Of a stretch of DNA of 35,413 nt, positions 7,419 to 15,060 are shown in pieces. Within the stretch, counting starts at the first letter, position 1, and every line of letters begins with the position of its first letter. The notes under the pieces were generated by a model. That model worked only from the letters and a program-made list of their open reading frames with translations. It ran no database searches and was not told the origin of the DNA. The position numbers were made by a program, and so were the translations under genes. Location of the stretch: NCBI GenBank assembly GCA_002839435.1, contig PGYA01000011.1:185515-220927 (forward strand), written 5' to 3'. Origin of the DNA: Candidatus Riflebacteria bacterium HGW-Riflebacteria-2. Lineage in GTDB: Bacteria > Muiribacteriota > Ozemobacteria > Ozemobacterales > Ozemobacteraceae.

Positions 7419-9628
7419 CAGGCTGAATCGCCGTCATGCAGACGATGTGCAAAAATCAGCAGCGCGACGAGGTTAAATACCAGAGCCGCGCACAAAATCG
7501 AAAAACAGGCACGCATGCCAATTGCCGGCAGTAACCAGAGACCGCTCAAAGCGCCGGCAAGCAGGGCACCACAATTATCGGCTGAGATGAGAAGACCGGC
7601 GCTGTCGGCTGCCTGGCGCCCGGTACTGCGCAGTATGCTGTCTGCCACGGGAAACTCGATGCCGTCAAGAAAGGCGATAAGATATATCATCAGCCCGATC
7701 ATTGCAGCAAAATGCTGTTGCGTCATACTGACAAAAACGATGCAGAAGGCAGAAAATAGAATTTGCAGCAGTTTTACCAGCTTAAGCCTTGAAATGGCGG
7801 TTTTGCGCAGTTGAACTCTGCCAAAAAGCATGGCGCCGCTTGCCAGGCCTATCATGTAGAGACCAAAAAACAGTGCCGTCATCTGATACGCTGCGCCAAA
7901 GCGGTTCTGGTATAAAAGAATCAGAATAATTTCCGAGAGAATGCCGGTGGCGCCGCTTATCGCCACACCGCCGGCAATAACGGTTTTAACTGCAGTTGCC
8001 GTGCTGAGAAAAGCAGGAATAAACATTAATACAGCGGCAATCGCCAGAAATATGACGAGAAGTTTAAATAACGGTATCTGTTGCAGGTAAGGAAGCCAGG
8101 TGTTGAGAGTTGTACCACTATAGATGTTCCATAGTTCGATCTGCTGCATGAAACTGACCGGATGCGCATCGCTGTTAAGCTTAACCTTGATATCGCGTTT
8201 GAGCCACTCTTCGAGTTCTTTTACCCGGTGCGGCATAAGCAGGTTGTGAAAACTCATCGGAAAAAACGTCGTTGTGCTGATCTGACGTGCAGAGAAGCGG
8301 TCAGAAAATTCACGGGCGTTCTGCGGCAGAACCTGGTTCGACTGGCTGGCAAAAAAGGTTATGACGTTTCCAGGTATGGCCAGGCAATGGGCAAATTCAA
8401 GCCTGAGCGCCTGCCAGGTTGAAATAATCAGTTTGCCCAGGGTCTGGTTCAGGTAATTTTCTGCGCCCTGCACTTGCAGCGAAATGACGCCTTCCGGTTG
8501 CAGCATTGCTTTGGCCGCCCTGAATGCTTCGCTTGTAAAAAGACGGTTTCCGGCAAGAGTTACCGGTGAGATCGCGTTGAACATAATACCGTCAAACTTT
8601 TGACCAGCCTGGTTGAGGTAAAAGCGCGGATCAGTATTGACGACCTCGACACGGGCCAATTGTTCTGGCGAATAGTCGAGCATTGCAACCAGATCTGCAT
8701 CGCTCTCGACAATTGTCAGCCTGAGTTCGCCATACTTTATGAACTCATCGATTACATCAGGGGTTGGTGCGCCAATAACGAGAACCCGCCGGTAATTTTT
8801 GAGAGCGCTGACAAAGGTGTGAACCCGGCTTTCGGCCGATTCAGCCAGAGGCCACGAGTCTGTCAGCATGCCGTTCGAAAAGAGACTTTTCTGATCCCAG
8901 TAGCTGCTGAGCTGTAGCTTCTGGTAAGGAGTCTCGGCAGTGGCTTTGAGCTGTCTCACCTCGCCATGCATTTTCTGCCAGTATGCCAGTTCAACTCTCT
9001 GAGAAACGGCTGGCGCCATATAAAAAATCGCCGGAACCGCCAGAAACAGAAGCAATGCAGGTATTCTTCGGTGTCGGGTTTCGATGAGAATGCCTGCCAA
9101 TACTGGTATCGACAGGCTGAGAAGGCAGACTATGGAATCGGCGCGGCCACCGATAATCAGCGAAAATAATATTCCGCCGGCAAAGCCACCGACTGCTTCG
9201 AGACTGTAAAAATAGCCAATACTCTGCCGGGTTAACCTTATCATCGCAGGTATGAACATGCCCAGAATCATTGCGGCAGGAGTAATTGTGAACAGCATGA
9301 ACGATGCAGTTGCTGCAAAAGAGATGAATTGTCCGCCGGGACTAGGCAGCAGTCCAACCGCCAGATATACCAGAAGTACCAGCAGCAGAGGCAATATAGC
9401 CAGCAGTTTCATTAGAAGTGCGGGTTTTACTTTGATTTTGCCGCCGACATAACCACCAATTGCTATTCCCAGAAGCCAGATGCTCAGGAAAAGTCCGAGA
9501 TGAATTTCGGTACCGTAGAATTGCCCCATGAAAAATCTGAACAGTGAGACCTGGGTGAGGTTGGCGACAAACCCGGCGATTATCGAAATTATTGCCAGTC
9601 GCGAACCTTTCGCAAAGACATCAGTCAT
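7415..9628 (-). CDS. Membrane-embedded spermidine-synthase-like protein (MFS-type fusion)
   Basis: The 737-residue product has three parts. Residues 1 to about 215 contain several hydrophobic helices. Residues about 225-515 are a soluble Rossmann-type region resembling spermidine synthase. Residues about 520-737 contain five or six further helices. This is the architecture of fused MFS/spermidine-synthase proteins. The core has SNGMLTD, RVH and a beta-alpha nucleotide motif, VLVIGAPTPDVIDEF, ending in LTIVESD. The canonical GGGDG loop is replaced by GAPTP and the usual DE-x-x-YHE motif is absent, so ordinary aminopropyl transfer is doubtful. The start overlaps the stop of the upstream PilX-like gene by 8 nt (ATGACTGA). 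A coupled function with those pilin-like proteins is inference. Confidence 0.8.
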   Translation of the reverse strand: MTDVFAKGSRLAIISIIAGFVANLTQVSLFRFFMGQFYGTEIHLGLFLSIWLLGIAIGGYVGGKIKVKPALLMKLLAILPLLLVLLVYLAVGLLPSPGGQFISFAATASFMLFTITPAAMILGMFIPAMIRLTRQSIGYFYSLEAVGGFAGGILFSLIIGGRADSIVCLLSLSIPVLAGILIETRHRRIPALLLFLAVPAIFYMAPAVSQRVELAYWQKMHGEVRQLKATAETPYQKLQLSSYWDQKSLFSNGMLTDSWPLAESAESRVHTFVSALKNYRRVLVIGAPTPDVIDEFIKYGELRLTIVESDADLVAMLDYSPEQLARVEVVNTDPRFYLNQAGQKFDGIMFNAISPVTLAGNRLFTSEAFRAAKAMLQPEGVISLQVQGAENYLNQTLGKLIISTWQALRLEFAHCLAIPGNVITFFASQSNQVLPQNAREFSDRFSARQISTTTFFPMSFHNLLMPHRVKELEEWLKRDIKVKLNSDAHPVSFMQQIELWNIYSGTTLNTWLPYLQQIPLFKLLVIFLAIAAVLMFIPAFLSTATAVKTVIAGGVAISGATGILSEIILILLYQNRFGAAYQMTALFFGLYMIGLASGAMLFGRVQLRKTAISRLKLVKLLQILFSAFCIVFVSMTQQHFAAMIGLMIYLIAFLDGIEFPVADSILRSTGRQAADSAGLLISADNCGALLAGALSGLWLLPAIGMRACFSILCAALVFNLVALLIFAHRLHDGDSAC

Positions 9629-10502
9629 TTATGTGTCGGCCGGTTCGTGTTATTTTGCGCACCTGCTGCATATTTTTGCTGGCAGGAATATCCTGGAAAT
9701 CGATGACGTTGCCGAGACATTCGATTTCGATAGCTTCTTCGTTGTAGCGGCGCAGACCCTGAATTGCCCGTATCGCAACATTTTTGACCTGGTAATTCAT
9801 GGTGTAGGGATAACCTTCATCGTTGATGCTCCAGCTTTGCTCGGTCTCAAGGCCACTTGCTTTTTCGGTCACGAGTGCTGGCTGCAGTATATGCCCGTCT
9901 ACCAAATCGTTGCTGCAGTCTCTGAAAAAGTAGGTAAGGAATTTCTCTGGTGAATAGCCAGAATTCGCGCTGTTGTCGGGCGCTATGTATTTGTCGGGCA
10001 GATCATTTGGCGCCAGCCCGGGTGCGAGATAACGATAATTGGGATTGTAGAAGCTCGCGATTCGTATCATTATTTCTGGCTCTGAACCACTCATTTTCAG
10101 AGGGATGTAAAAGAATCTGATACGACCGCTGGAGTCTGATTCTTCTGGAATAATTCGTTTGTACACGCCGGAAAGACTCTGCACTTTTTGAAAAGCAGCC
10201 TGCCCGTCTTCGTTGCGAAAAGGAAACTCGGTAAAATCAAAATATGGGTTTTTGCCCTGCTGAAATTCGACGGCATCATAAAGCTCGGTCGGGAAAAGTC
10301 TGGCTTTGAGAAGAAAGTGTTGCATGGCTGCACGTGCGGCAAAGTAAGCCTGCTGGTCACGCAGCGAAATTTTCGTGCGGCCGGCAACATTGCGATGATG
10401 AAAAGACATGGAAGCAAACATTACCAGCAGGCACAGAGCAAAGACAAGGACAATAATTATCGCCATTCCCCGCTTGTGTTCAGCTTGATGGTATCTAAAC
10501 AT
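9621..10502 (-). CDS. PilX-like / prepilin-associated membrane protein
   Basis: The 293-residue protein has a basic N-terminus, then RGMAIIIVLVFALCLLVMFA, a single hydrophobic helix near residues 12-32 that resembles PilX/GspK-type N-termini. This is followed by AYFAARAAMQHFLLK, a short amphipathic block, and a soluble C-terminal region. The same AYFxAR...QHFLLK block occurs in the protein at 25405, so the two are paralogues. No prepilin FTxxE motif is present, as is common for PilX-type components. It overlaps the upstream prepilin gene by 8 nt and the downstream spermidine-synthase-like gene by 8 nt, indicating one tightly coupled transcript. Its role is probably as a minor component or assembly factor of a type IV pilus or type II secretion-like fibre. 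Confidence 0.65.
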   Translation of the reverse strand: MFRYHQAEHKRGMAIIIVLVFALCLLVMFASMSFHHRNVAGRTKISLRDQQAYFAARAAMQHFLLKARLFPTELYDAVEFQQGKNPYFDFTEFPFRNEDGQAAFQKVQSLSGVYKRIIPEESDSSGRIRFFYIPLKMSGSEPEIMIRIASFYNPNYRYLAPGLAPNDLPDKYIAPDNSANSGYSPEKFLTYFFRDCSNDLVDGHILQPALVTEKASGLETEQSWSINDEGYPYTMNYQVKNVAIRAIQGLRRYNEEAIEIECLGNVIDFQDIPASKNMQQVRKITRTGRHIND

Positions 10503-11457
10503 CGATATCTGCCTTTATCGTCATCAGGTGAATGCGTTTCAGTCCTGTTCCAGGTTGTTCGGGGCTTTTCAGGAAGGCTTTTTCGACATTCCACTGGACC
10601 TCAATAATAAGGCGCTTCAGGCCACAGTATTTGAAGTTTTCGTCGTTGGTATAGCTGACCATGCTTTTTGCCATGCGCTGATTCATTCGAACCGCGGTTG
10701 GATTTGTGAATCTGAAAGCGTCTGCATGCAATTTCTCATATCCTTCGTCACGGTAAAAATTTTCGTGGTTCTCGGAAACCTTTTTGGCAAGCTCTGTTTC
10801 GAACAGATAGTTGCTACCGTCAGACATCTGGCTGACCGGGTTGGGTACGTATTTTATCTGATGCCAGGCCTGGCTCTGAAGTTTGGCCGGGTTTTTGAGA
10901 AAATTGAAAGTAGGCTCAAGTGAAGTAAATGCCGAAAAATCAGTGGGCGCTTTGCCTGGATACTCGTTGCCGATTCTTTTCATCTCTGGTTTGAGAGAGA
11001 CAGATTTGGCCAGCGAAGGAATGTCTTCGACACGCAATGTGACTAGATAGTGCTGGCCGCGGGGGTCACTGATAATGACCTGACATGGCCATCCGGCCGA
11101 AGTCTTTTCGCTGCCGGGATAAACCGTGTTGATAAAACGTGTTGCCCATTCTTCATTGTAATTTTCGTAGCCTTCGACACCGATGAGATCGTCAATGCGT
11201 ATGTAGGCAGGAACACCAGCCCGCAATGCCTGAAACGGCACGTTGTCGAGCATGGCGTTTAGAGTCTCAGAAGCGCGACTGATGGCGAACATTCGCGAAA
11301 AGTTGAAGTCAGTATCTGCCGCGCCTTTTGTCATGAAATAGAAAACAGGTACCATGGTTATTGCCAGTATCGCCATGGCAAGGATGATTTCGATCATCGT
11401 AAAAGCACTTCTGTGCCTTTTTGATAAATTGTTTTGACGCACTTTCTGCTGTGACAT
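10495..11457 (-). CDS. Prepilin-type N-terminal cleavage/methylation protein
   Basis: The 320-residue protein begins with a basic leader (KVRQNNLSKRHRS) followed by AFTMIEIILAMAILAI, the class III signal of type IV prepilins and type II secretion pseudopilins. Glu at +5 is present; cleavage would follow Ala rather than the usual Gly. The large soluble domain (about 280 residues) is atypical for a major pilin and suggests a minor pilin or pseudopilin. No good ribosome binding site precedes the ATG at 11457. GATAAT (minus strand, 11468-11463) could act as a -10 box giving a nearly leaderless message. It is the first of three overlapping genes ending at 7415. Confidence 0.8.
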   Translation of the reverse strand: MSQQKVRQNNLSKRHRSAFTMIEIILAMAILAITMVPVFYFMTKGAADTDFNFSRMFAISRASETLNAMLDNVPFQALRAGVPAYIRIDDLIGVEGYENYNEEWATRFINTVYPGSEKTSAGWPCQVIISDPRGQHYLVTLRVEDIPSLAKSVSLKPEMKRIGNEYPGKAPTDFSAFTSLEPTFNFLKNPAKLQSQAWHQIKYVPNPVSQMSDGSNYLFETELAKKVSENHENFYRDEGYEKLHADAFRFTNPTAVRMNQRMAKSMVSYTNDENFKYCGLKRLIIEVQWNVEKAFLKSPEQPGTGLKRIHLMTIKADIDV

Positions 11458-11469
11458 ATGCTATTATCA
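11456..11469 (+). promoter_or_regulatory. Extended -10 promoter element, shared 14-mer
   Basis: ATATGCTATTATCA contains an extended -10 (TGC-TATTAT at 11459-11467) reading toward the radical SAM gene. The identical 14-mer is found at 30522-30535 in front of the 28-residue protein gene. On the opposite strand it provides GATAAT ahead of the prepilin gene, so the site may serve both directions. No convincing -35 box is seen at normal spacing. Confidence 0.45.
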
Positions 11470-11574
11470 AGTTATCAGAACTTAAATACAGTAGCAAACA
11501 TAACATATAGTAACACCAGCTGGTCAAAAACTTGTGTTATACACAGGTACAATGGCAACGGACAGGATTCGAAA

Positions 11575-12717
11575 ATGAAGGGCAAATGGTCTGTTGATCG
11601 AAGGACATTTATTGGAACTACTGCTGCGCTGACTGGTAGTTGTTTGCTTGGGCGTAGAACATCTCTTTTTGCCGGTCAGGAGAGCGATTTTCCAGCTGAA
11701 TATGTCGTGAAATTGCCGGATGGCAGGTTGCAGTGCGGGCTTTGTCCGAATGCTTGTATTCCGGCCGAAGGTGAAAACGGCAACTGTCGCGCCAGAGGCA
11801 TAAGAAATGGCCAGTTTACCAGCCTGGTATATGGTTTCCCCTGTGTCATAGCGGTTGATCCGGTCGAAAAAATGCCATTGTTTCATTATCATGTGCATGG
11901 CCCGGCGTTATCAATCTCTACTGCCGGTTGTAATCTGGTTTGCCAGTATTGCCAGAACTGGCAGTTTTCGCAGAAGTCGCCGGCTGAAACAGCAAATTTT
12001 GCCATGAGTCCCGCCGATATAGTTTTGCGCGCTGTCGATATGCAGTTGCGCACAATAGGCTTTTTTTACACGGAGCCGACCATCTATATCGAATACATGA
12101 AAGATGTTGCCAGGCTGGCAAAGAAAAGCAACATCAAAACCATCATGGTTACCGCCGGCTACATCAATCCTGAGCCGCTCAAGGACCTTTTTGAATTGAT
12201 TGATATGTTTGTTGTCGGTTATAAAGGCTTTACCGAAGAATTTTATGCCGAAGCCATCGGCGGAAAGCTTGAGTCCGTAAAAAAAGCCCTGGTTTCCATA
12301 AAGGAATCGGGGTGTCATCTTGAGGTCGTTTCTTTGCTGATTCCCGGCAAAAATGACGACATGAAGGTGTTTCAGGTCGGCGCTGAGTGGTTTGTTGAAC
12401 ATCTCGGCCCCGATGTGCCCTGGCATTTTTCCAGATTTTTACCGGAATTTCTGCTCAAGAATCTGCCGCCAACGCCTAATGGTGTGCTTGAGACGGCGCG
12501 GGCAATCGCTATTAAGGCTGGCGTTAAGTTTGCCTATACCGGCAATAACCCAGGGCAGGAGGGCAATCACACCTATTGTCCCGGATGTGGTAAAAAAGTG
12601 GTCGAGCGTCTTGGTTTCAAGGTGTTACGCAGCTTTTTATCTGCCGGGAAGTGCCAGGACTGCGGTTATCAGATTCCTGGCGTGTGGCTTGATGACCTGC
12701 CGAATGGCAATATCTGA
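11575..12717 (+). CDS. amrS: AmmeMemoRadiSam system radical SAM enzyme with Tat-like leader
   Basis: This 380-residue radical SAM protein has the cluster motif CNLVCQYC (CxxxCxxC), preceded by STAG. An N-terminal Cys cluster (CGLCPNAC, then GNCRARG) is typical of the AmmeMemoRadiSam/PflA-like family. The C-terminus adds a rubredoxin-like four-Cys site: CPGCGKK and, about 25 residues on, CQDCG. I chose the ATG at 11575, although the frame stays open to 11458, because it begins MKGKWSVDRRTFIG, a twin-arginine motif, with a hydrophobic stretch and FAGQ cleavage region after it. The ribosome binding site is weak (ACAGGA). Family partners (AMMECR1-like and MEMO1-like proteins) are not in the window. 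The substrate is unknown. The downstream exported protein gene starts 22 nt later. Confidence 0.85.
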   Translation: MKGKWSVDRRTFIGTTAALTGSCLLGRRTSLFAGQESDFPAEYVVKLPDGRLQCGLCPNACIPAEGENGNCRARGIRNGQFTSLVYGFPCVIAVDPVEKMPLFHYHVHGPALSISTAGCNLVCQYCQNWQFSQKSPAETANFAMSPADIVLRAVDMQLRTIGFFYTEPTIYIEYMKDVARLAKKSNIKTIMVTAGYINPEPLKDLFELIDMFVVGYKGFTEEFYAEAIGGKLESVKKALVSIKESGCHLEVVSLLIPGKNDDMKVFQVGAEWFVEHLGPDVPWHFSRFLPEFLLKNLPPTPNGVLETARAIAIKAGVKFAYTGNNPGQEGNHTYCPGCGKKVVERLGFKVLRSFLSAGKCQDCGYQIPGVWLDDLPNGNI

Positions 12718-12739
12718 TAATCAGGGGAGAACCAGGCTT

Positions 12740-13981
12740 ATGAAAAAGGCAATGATTGGGTTGGCGATTTTGCTGTTAGCTGCAACCGCTGTGGCAGAGC
12801 CTGATAACTACATCAACGAGATGGGCGGAGTGGTCGAAGAGATCTCTTTGCTTAACCTGCTACGTGGTCTCTATTTGAGTGAAGAGCAGGCCAGAAAGAT
12901 TTCAGCACTGGCGCTTTCAGCTGAAGAAATTCGTGCCAAAGCCAGAGCCGAGATTTCTCAGCTGAATGCGCTGCCTTCTCTCAATCAGTTGCGTGATGAG
13001 CTTTATACTGCTTTGGCCGAAGAGCCTCCGGCAATTCGCAGTGAAGTTGTCAAGCTCGACAACAGAGCGCACGAGCTTACCGGCATTGCTCTTGAAAAAA
13101 TTGCCAGGCTCGAAGATGAAGTGCGCAATGCTCTTACGCATGGTCAGCAGAAAATTGTCTGGGAATTCGTGCCCTGCATTGTTCCTGAAGTTGATTTCGA
13201 AAATCCAGTTAGAACAGGGCAGGCCGAAGCGAGCAGTCGTCTGATGCCCGCACTCAAGCTAATAAGAGAAACCCCTGAGGATATCTGGAAGAAACATGGT
13301 CAGGATTATCTTGATCATATTCTTAAGGTAACCGAGCAGGAAGTAGGCAAGTTGACCGATGAAACCCGCGAGGATATGCGTCGTCGTCTGGTAAAGCATG
13401 CCTGGAAAATCCGAAAAATGAAAGAAGCTGATTTTATGATAAATCGTAATAAGCTTGCCGAAGACCTGTTACTGGTTAATCGCGAGCGCACTTTGCGCAG
13501 TGGTCATCGCATAACCGGCAAAATTGCGCGCTTTCTTCTTTCACCACATGCTGCCAGAGTTTTGCCAAAATGGGTTTCGATACATTTTGGTAAAACATCA
13601 GACGCCGCGCAGATTGGGCAAACTGTTTCCGATACTGCATCTGCAGCTGTACCTGTAACAGCGCCCGCTATCGCGAGCGAGCCAGCTAAGATAATTCCTG
13701 CTGGTGCAGAACTGGACAAATCTTCTTTGTTGCCCGGCAATGAAACGATTAATGATGCCGACAATCAGTTCTGGTCTGTTCTTGTGCCAAAATCACTGGC
13801 AAGGCTGGCTGAGACTCCCTATTACAACCACATCTATCATGCATTTGGGCAGAATTACAGCCAGACTTACTTCGACGAAGACGACAAATATGTCGATATT
13901 TACGATGTCATTGTTGGCGCCGGCGTAATACTTGAAGGTGGTCGCCCCGAATATTACACGCTGACCCCGGGCGAGCCATGA
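12740..13981 (+). CDS. Exported, mostly helical protein of unknown function
   Basis: The start at 12740 is chosen over earlier in-frame codons because it follows a good GGGGAGA at 9-nt spacing and begins with a standard signal peptide (KKAMIGLAILLLAATAVA, cleavage before EP). The 413-residue product is predominantly helical and charged to about residue 290. It has segments such as YLSEEQARKISALALSAEEI that loosely recall Spy/CpxP-type periplasmic helices. An Ala/Pro/Thr-rich linker (about 295-325) leads to a C-terminal block rich in Tyr and Asp (YFDEDDKYVDIYDVIVGAG). It is probably co-transcribed with the radical SAM gene and could be its substrate or partner in the periplasm, which is speculation. 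No known family was recognised. Confidence 0.7.
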   Translation: MKKAMIGLAILLLAATAVAEPDNYINEMGGVVEEISLLNLLRGLYLSEEQARKISALALSAEEIRAKARAEISQLNALPSLNQLRDELYTALAEEPPAIRSEVVKLDNRAHELTGIALEKIARLEDEVRNALTHGQQKIVWEFVPCIVPEVDFENPVRTGQAEASSRLMPALKLIRETPEDIWKKHGQDYLDHILKVTEQEVGKLTDETREDMRRRLVKHAWKIRKMKEADFMINRNKLAEDLLLVNRERTLRSGHRITGKIARFLLSPHAARVLPKWVSIHFGKTSDAAQIGQTVSDTASAAVPVTAPAIASEPAKIIPAGAELDKSSLLPGNETINDADNQFWSVLVPKSLARLAETPYYNHIYHAFGQNYSQTYFDEDDKYVDIYDVIVGAGVILEGGRPEYYTLTPGEP

Positions 13982-13984
13982 TGG

Positions 13985-14974
13985 CTATTTTTGTCTGACT
14001 ATAATTGCTGCGCCGCGTGTAGTGCCGACCAGCAGATTGCCATTTTCATCCAGACACAATGATTTAATATGACTTGCCGGCAGTCCATCGGCTTCGGTAA
14101 AAAATCTGCCGGGCTGCTTTTCCTGCCAGAGCTGAAGCCCAGTTGGGCTGCCTATCCATATCTGGTCGCCGTCTCGTTGTAGACAGGTAGCCGGGATAGC
14201 TTTTATACCATCGACCTTGCGTAGCAGCGACCAGTTTTTACCGTCGAAAATTGCCAGGCCGCGGCTGGTTCCAGCAATGATGCGGTCGTCTGTATAGTCG
14301 CAGATGCTGAAAACTTCGCGGGCCGGAAATTCAGGAAATAGCCATTTATCGACGTTGAGTTCAACATTCGACTTTATTTCTGTGCGCAGGCGAACGATGC
14401 CATTGCTGCTGCCGAGCCATAAATGCGTAAGCTGCATAAATACCGTCAGCAGGCTGTTGTCATAAAAGTGCATGATTTTATAACTGCGAAAACCAGGGTT
14501 TACTGTTTCTACAAACCTGCTGACACCATGTTCTCTGTGTCCGAACCACAGGTAATCGTCTTTGTCTACGTGCATATAGACAATGCGGTTGTTTAGCAGT
14601 CCTGGCGCATCCGGGTCTCTAAAGGTGGTCCAGCGGTCGAAGTCATATCGAAAAAGGCCAAGGCCACCAAATGTCGAGTTTTGGGCCACCCATATTTCAT
14701 TATTGCAGATACCAATCGAAGTTATGTTACCAGCGGCGTTAAGTGGGGAATTTTCTGGTGTTAACGTCATAACGTTGCCATCGCTGGTTTCTACAAACAG
14801 ACTGTTGTGCAACGCCCATACACGTATTCCCTGTCGCGCTGCGATAGCTCTGACTTCTTCATTGGCAACAAATGGATGAGAAACCTTTGAGATTACGAAG
14901 TCTTCACTTGCTGTGGCAGCCGTACTCAGAGCAAAAAAGACTGTCAGTATGGCGAGCAGCTGGCAAATTCGCAT
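13985..14974 (-). CDS. Exported seven-repeat beta-propeller protein
   Basis: The frame is open from 15046, but the ATG at 14974 is the better start: it has AGGTGAGG 9 nt upstream and begins a clean signal peptide (RICQLLAILTVFFALSTAATA). The 329-residue product contains seven similar units ending in patterns such as DDYLWFGHREHGVSRF, THLWLGSSNGIVRL, DQIWIGSPTGLQLW and GNLLVGTTRGAAII. This is the repeat of the two-component regulator propeller family, here without any kinase or membrane anchor. It is the last gene of a minus-strand operon of exported proteins. A terminator-like hairpin sits directly upstream of its ribosome binding site, so it is probably expressed by read-through. It converges with the gene ending at 13981, only 3 nt away. 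Confidence 0.75.
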   Translation of the reverse strand: MRICQLLAILTVFFALSTAATASEDFVISKVSHPFVANEEVRAIAARQGIRVWALHNSLFVETSDGNVMTLTPENSPLNAAGNITSIGICNNEIWVAQNSTFGGLGLFRYDFDRWTTFRDPDAPGLLNNRIVYMHVDKDDYLWFGHREHGVSRFVETVNPGFRSYKIMHFYDNSLLTVFMQLTHLWLGSSNGIVRLRTEIKSNVELNVDKWLFPEFPAREVFSICDYTDDRIIAGTSRGLAIFDGKNWSLLRKVDGIKAIPATCLQRDGDQIWIGSPTGLQLWQEKQPGRFFTEADGLPASHIKSLCLDENGNLLVGTTRGAAIIVRQK

Positions 14975-14993
14975 GTTTTGAGACCTCACCTGT

Positions 14994-15040
14994 AAAAAAT
15001 TCAAGCCCCCATACGGTATAATAACCGCATGGAGGCTTGA
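14994..15040 (-). terminator. Intra-operon rho-independent terminator or attenuator
   Basis: On the minus strand a 17-bp stem (15040-15024 pairing with 15017-15001, with one G-T wobble and one A-C mismatch) encloses the loop at 15018-15023. An A/T step and six T residues (14999-14994) follow, the classical intrinsic terminator form. It lies 20 nt after the stop of the 915-residue protein gene and 3 nt before the ribosome binding site of the next propeller gene. Confidence 0.8.
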
Positions 15041-15060
15041 ATTCAACAGATTGTCACAGA

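Noticed and set aside
11458..11574. Upstream in-frame start for the radical SAM gene
   Set aside because: The extra 39 residues are composed of promoter-region DNA, and the Tat-like leader begins at 11575.
12392..12739. N-terminal extension of the exported helical protein
   Set aside because: It overlaps the radical SAM gene in another frame and would bury a clear signal peptide and ribosome binding site at 12740.
14975..15046. Upstream start for the second propeller gene
   Set aside because: It would translate through the terminator hairpin, and a good ribosome binding site plus signal peptide start lies at 14974.
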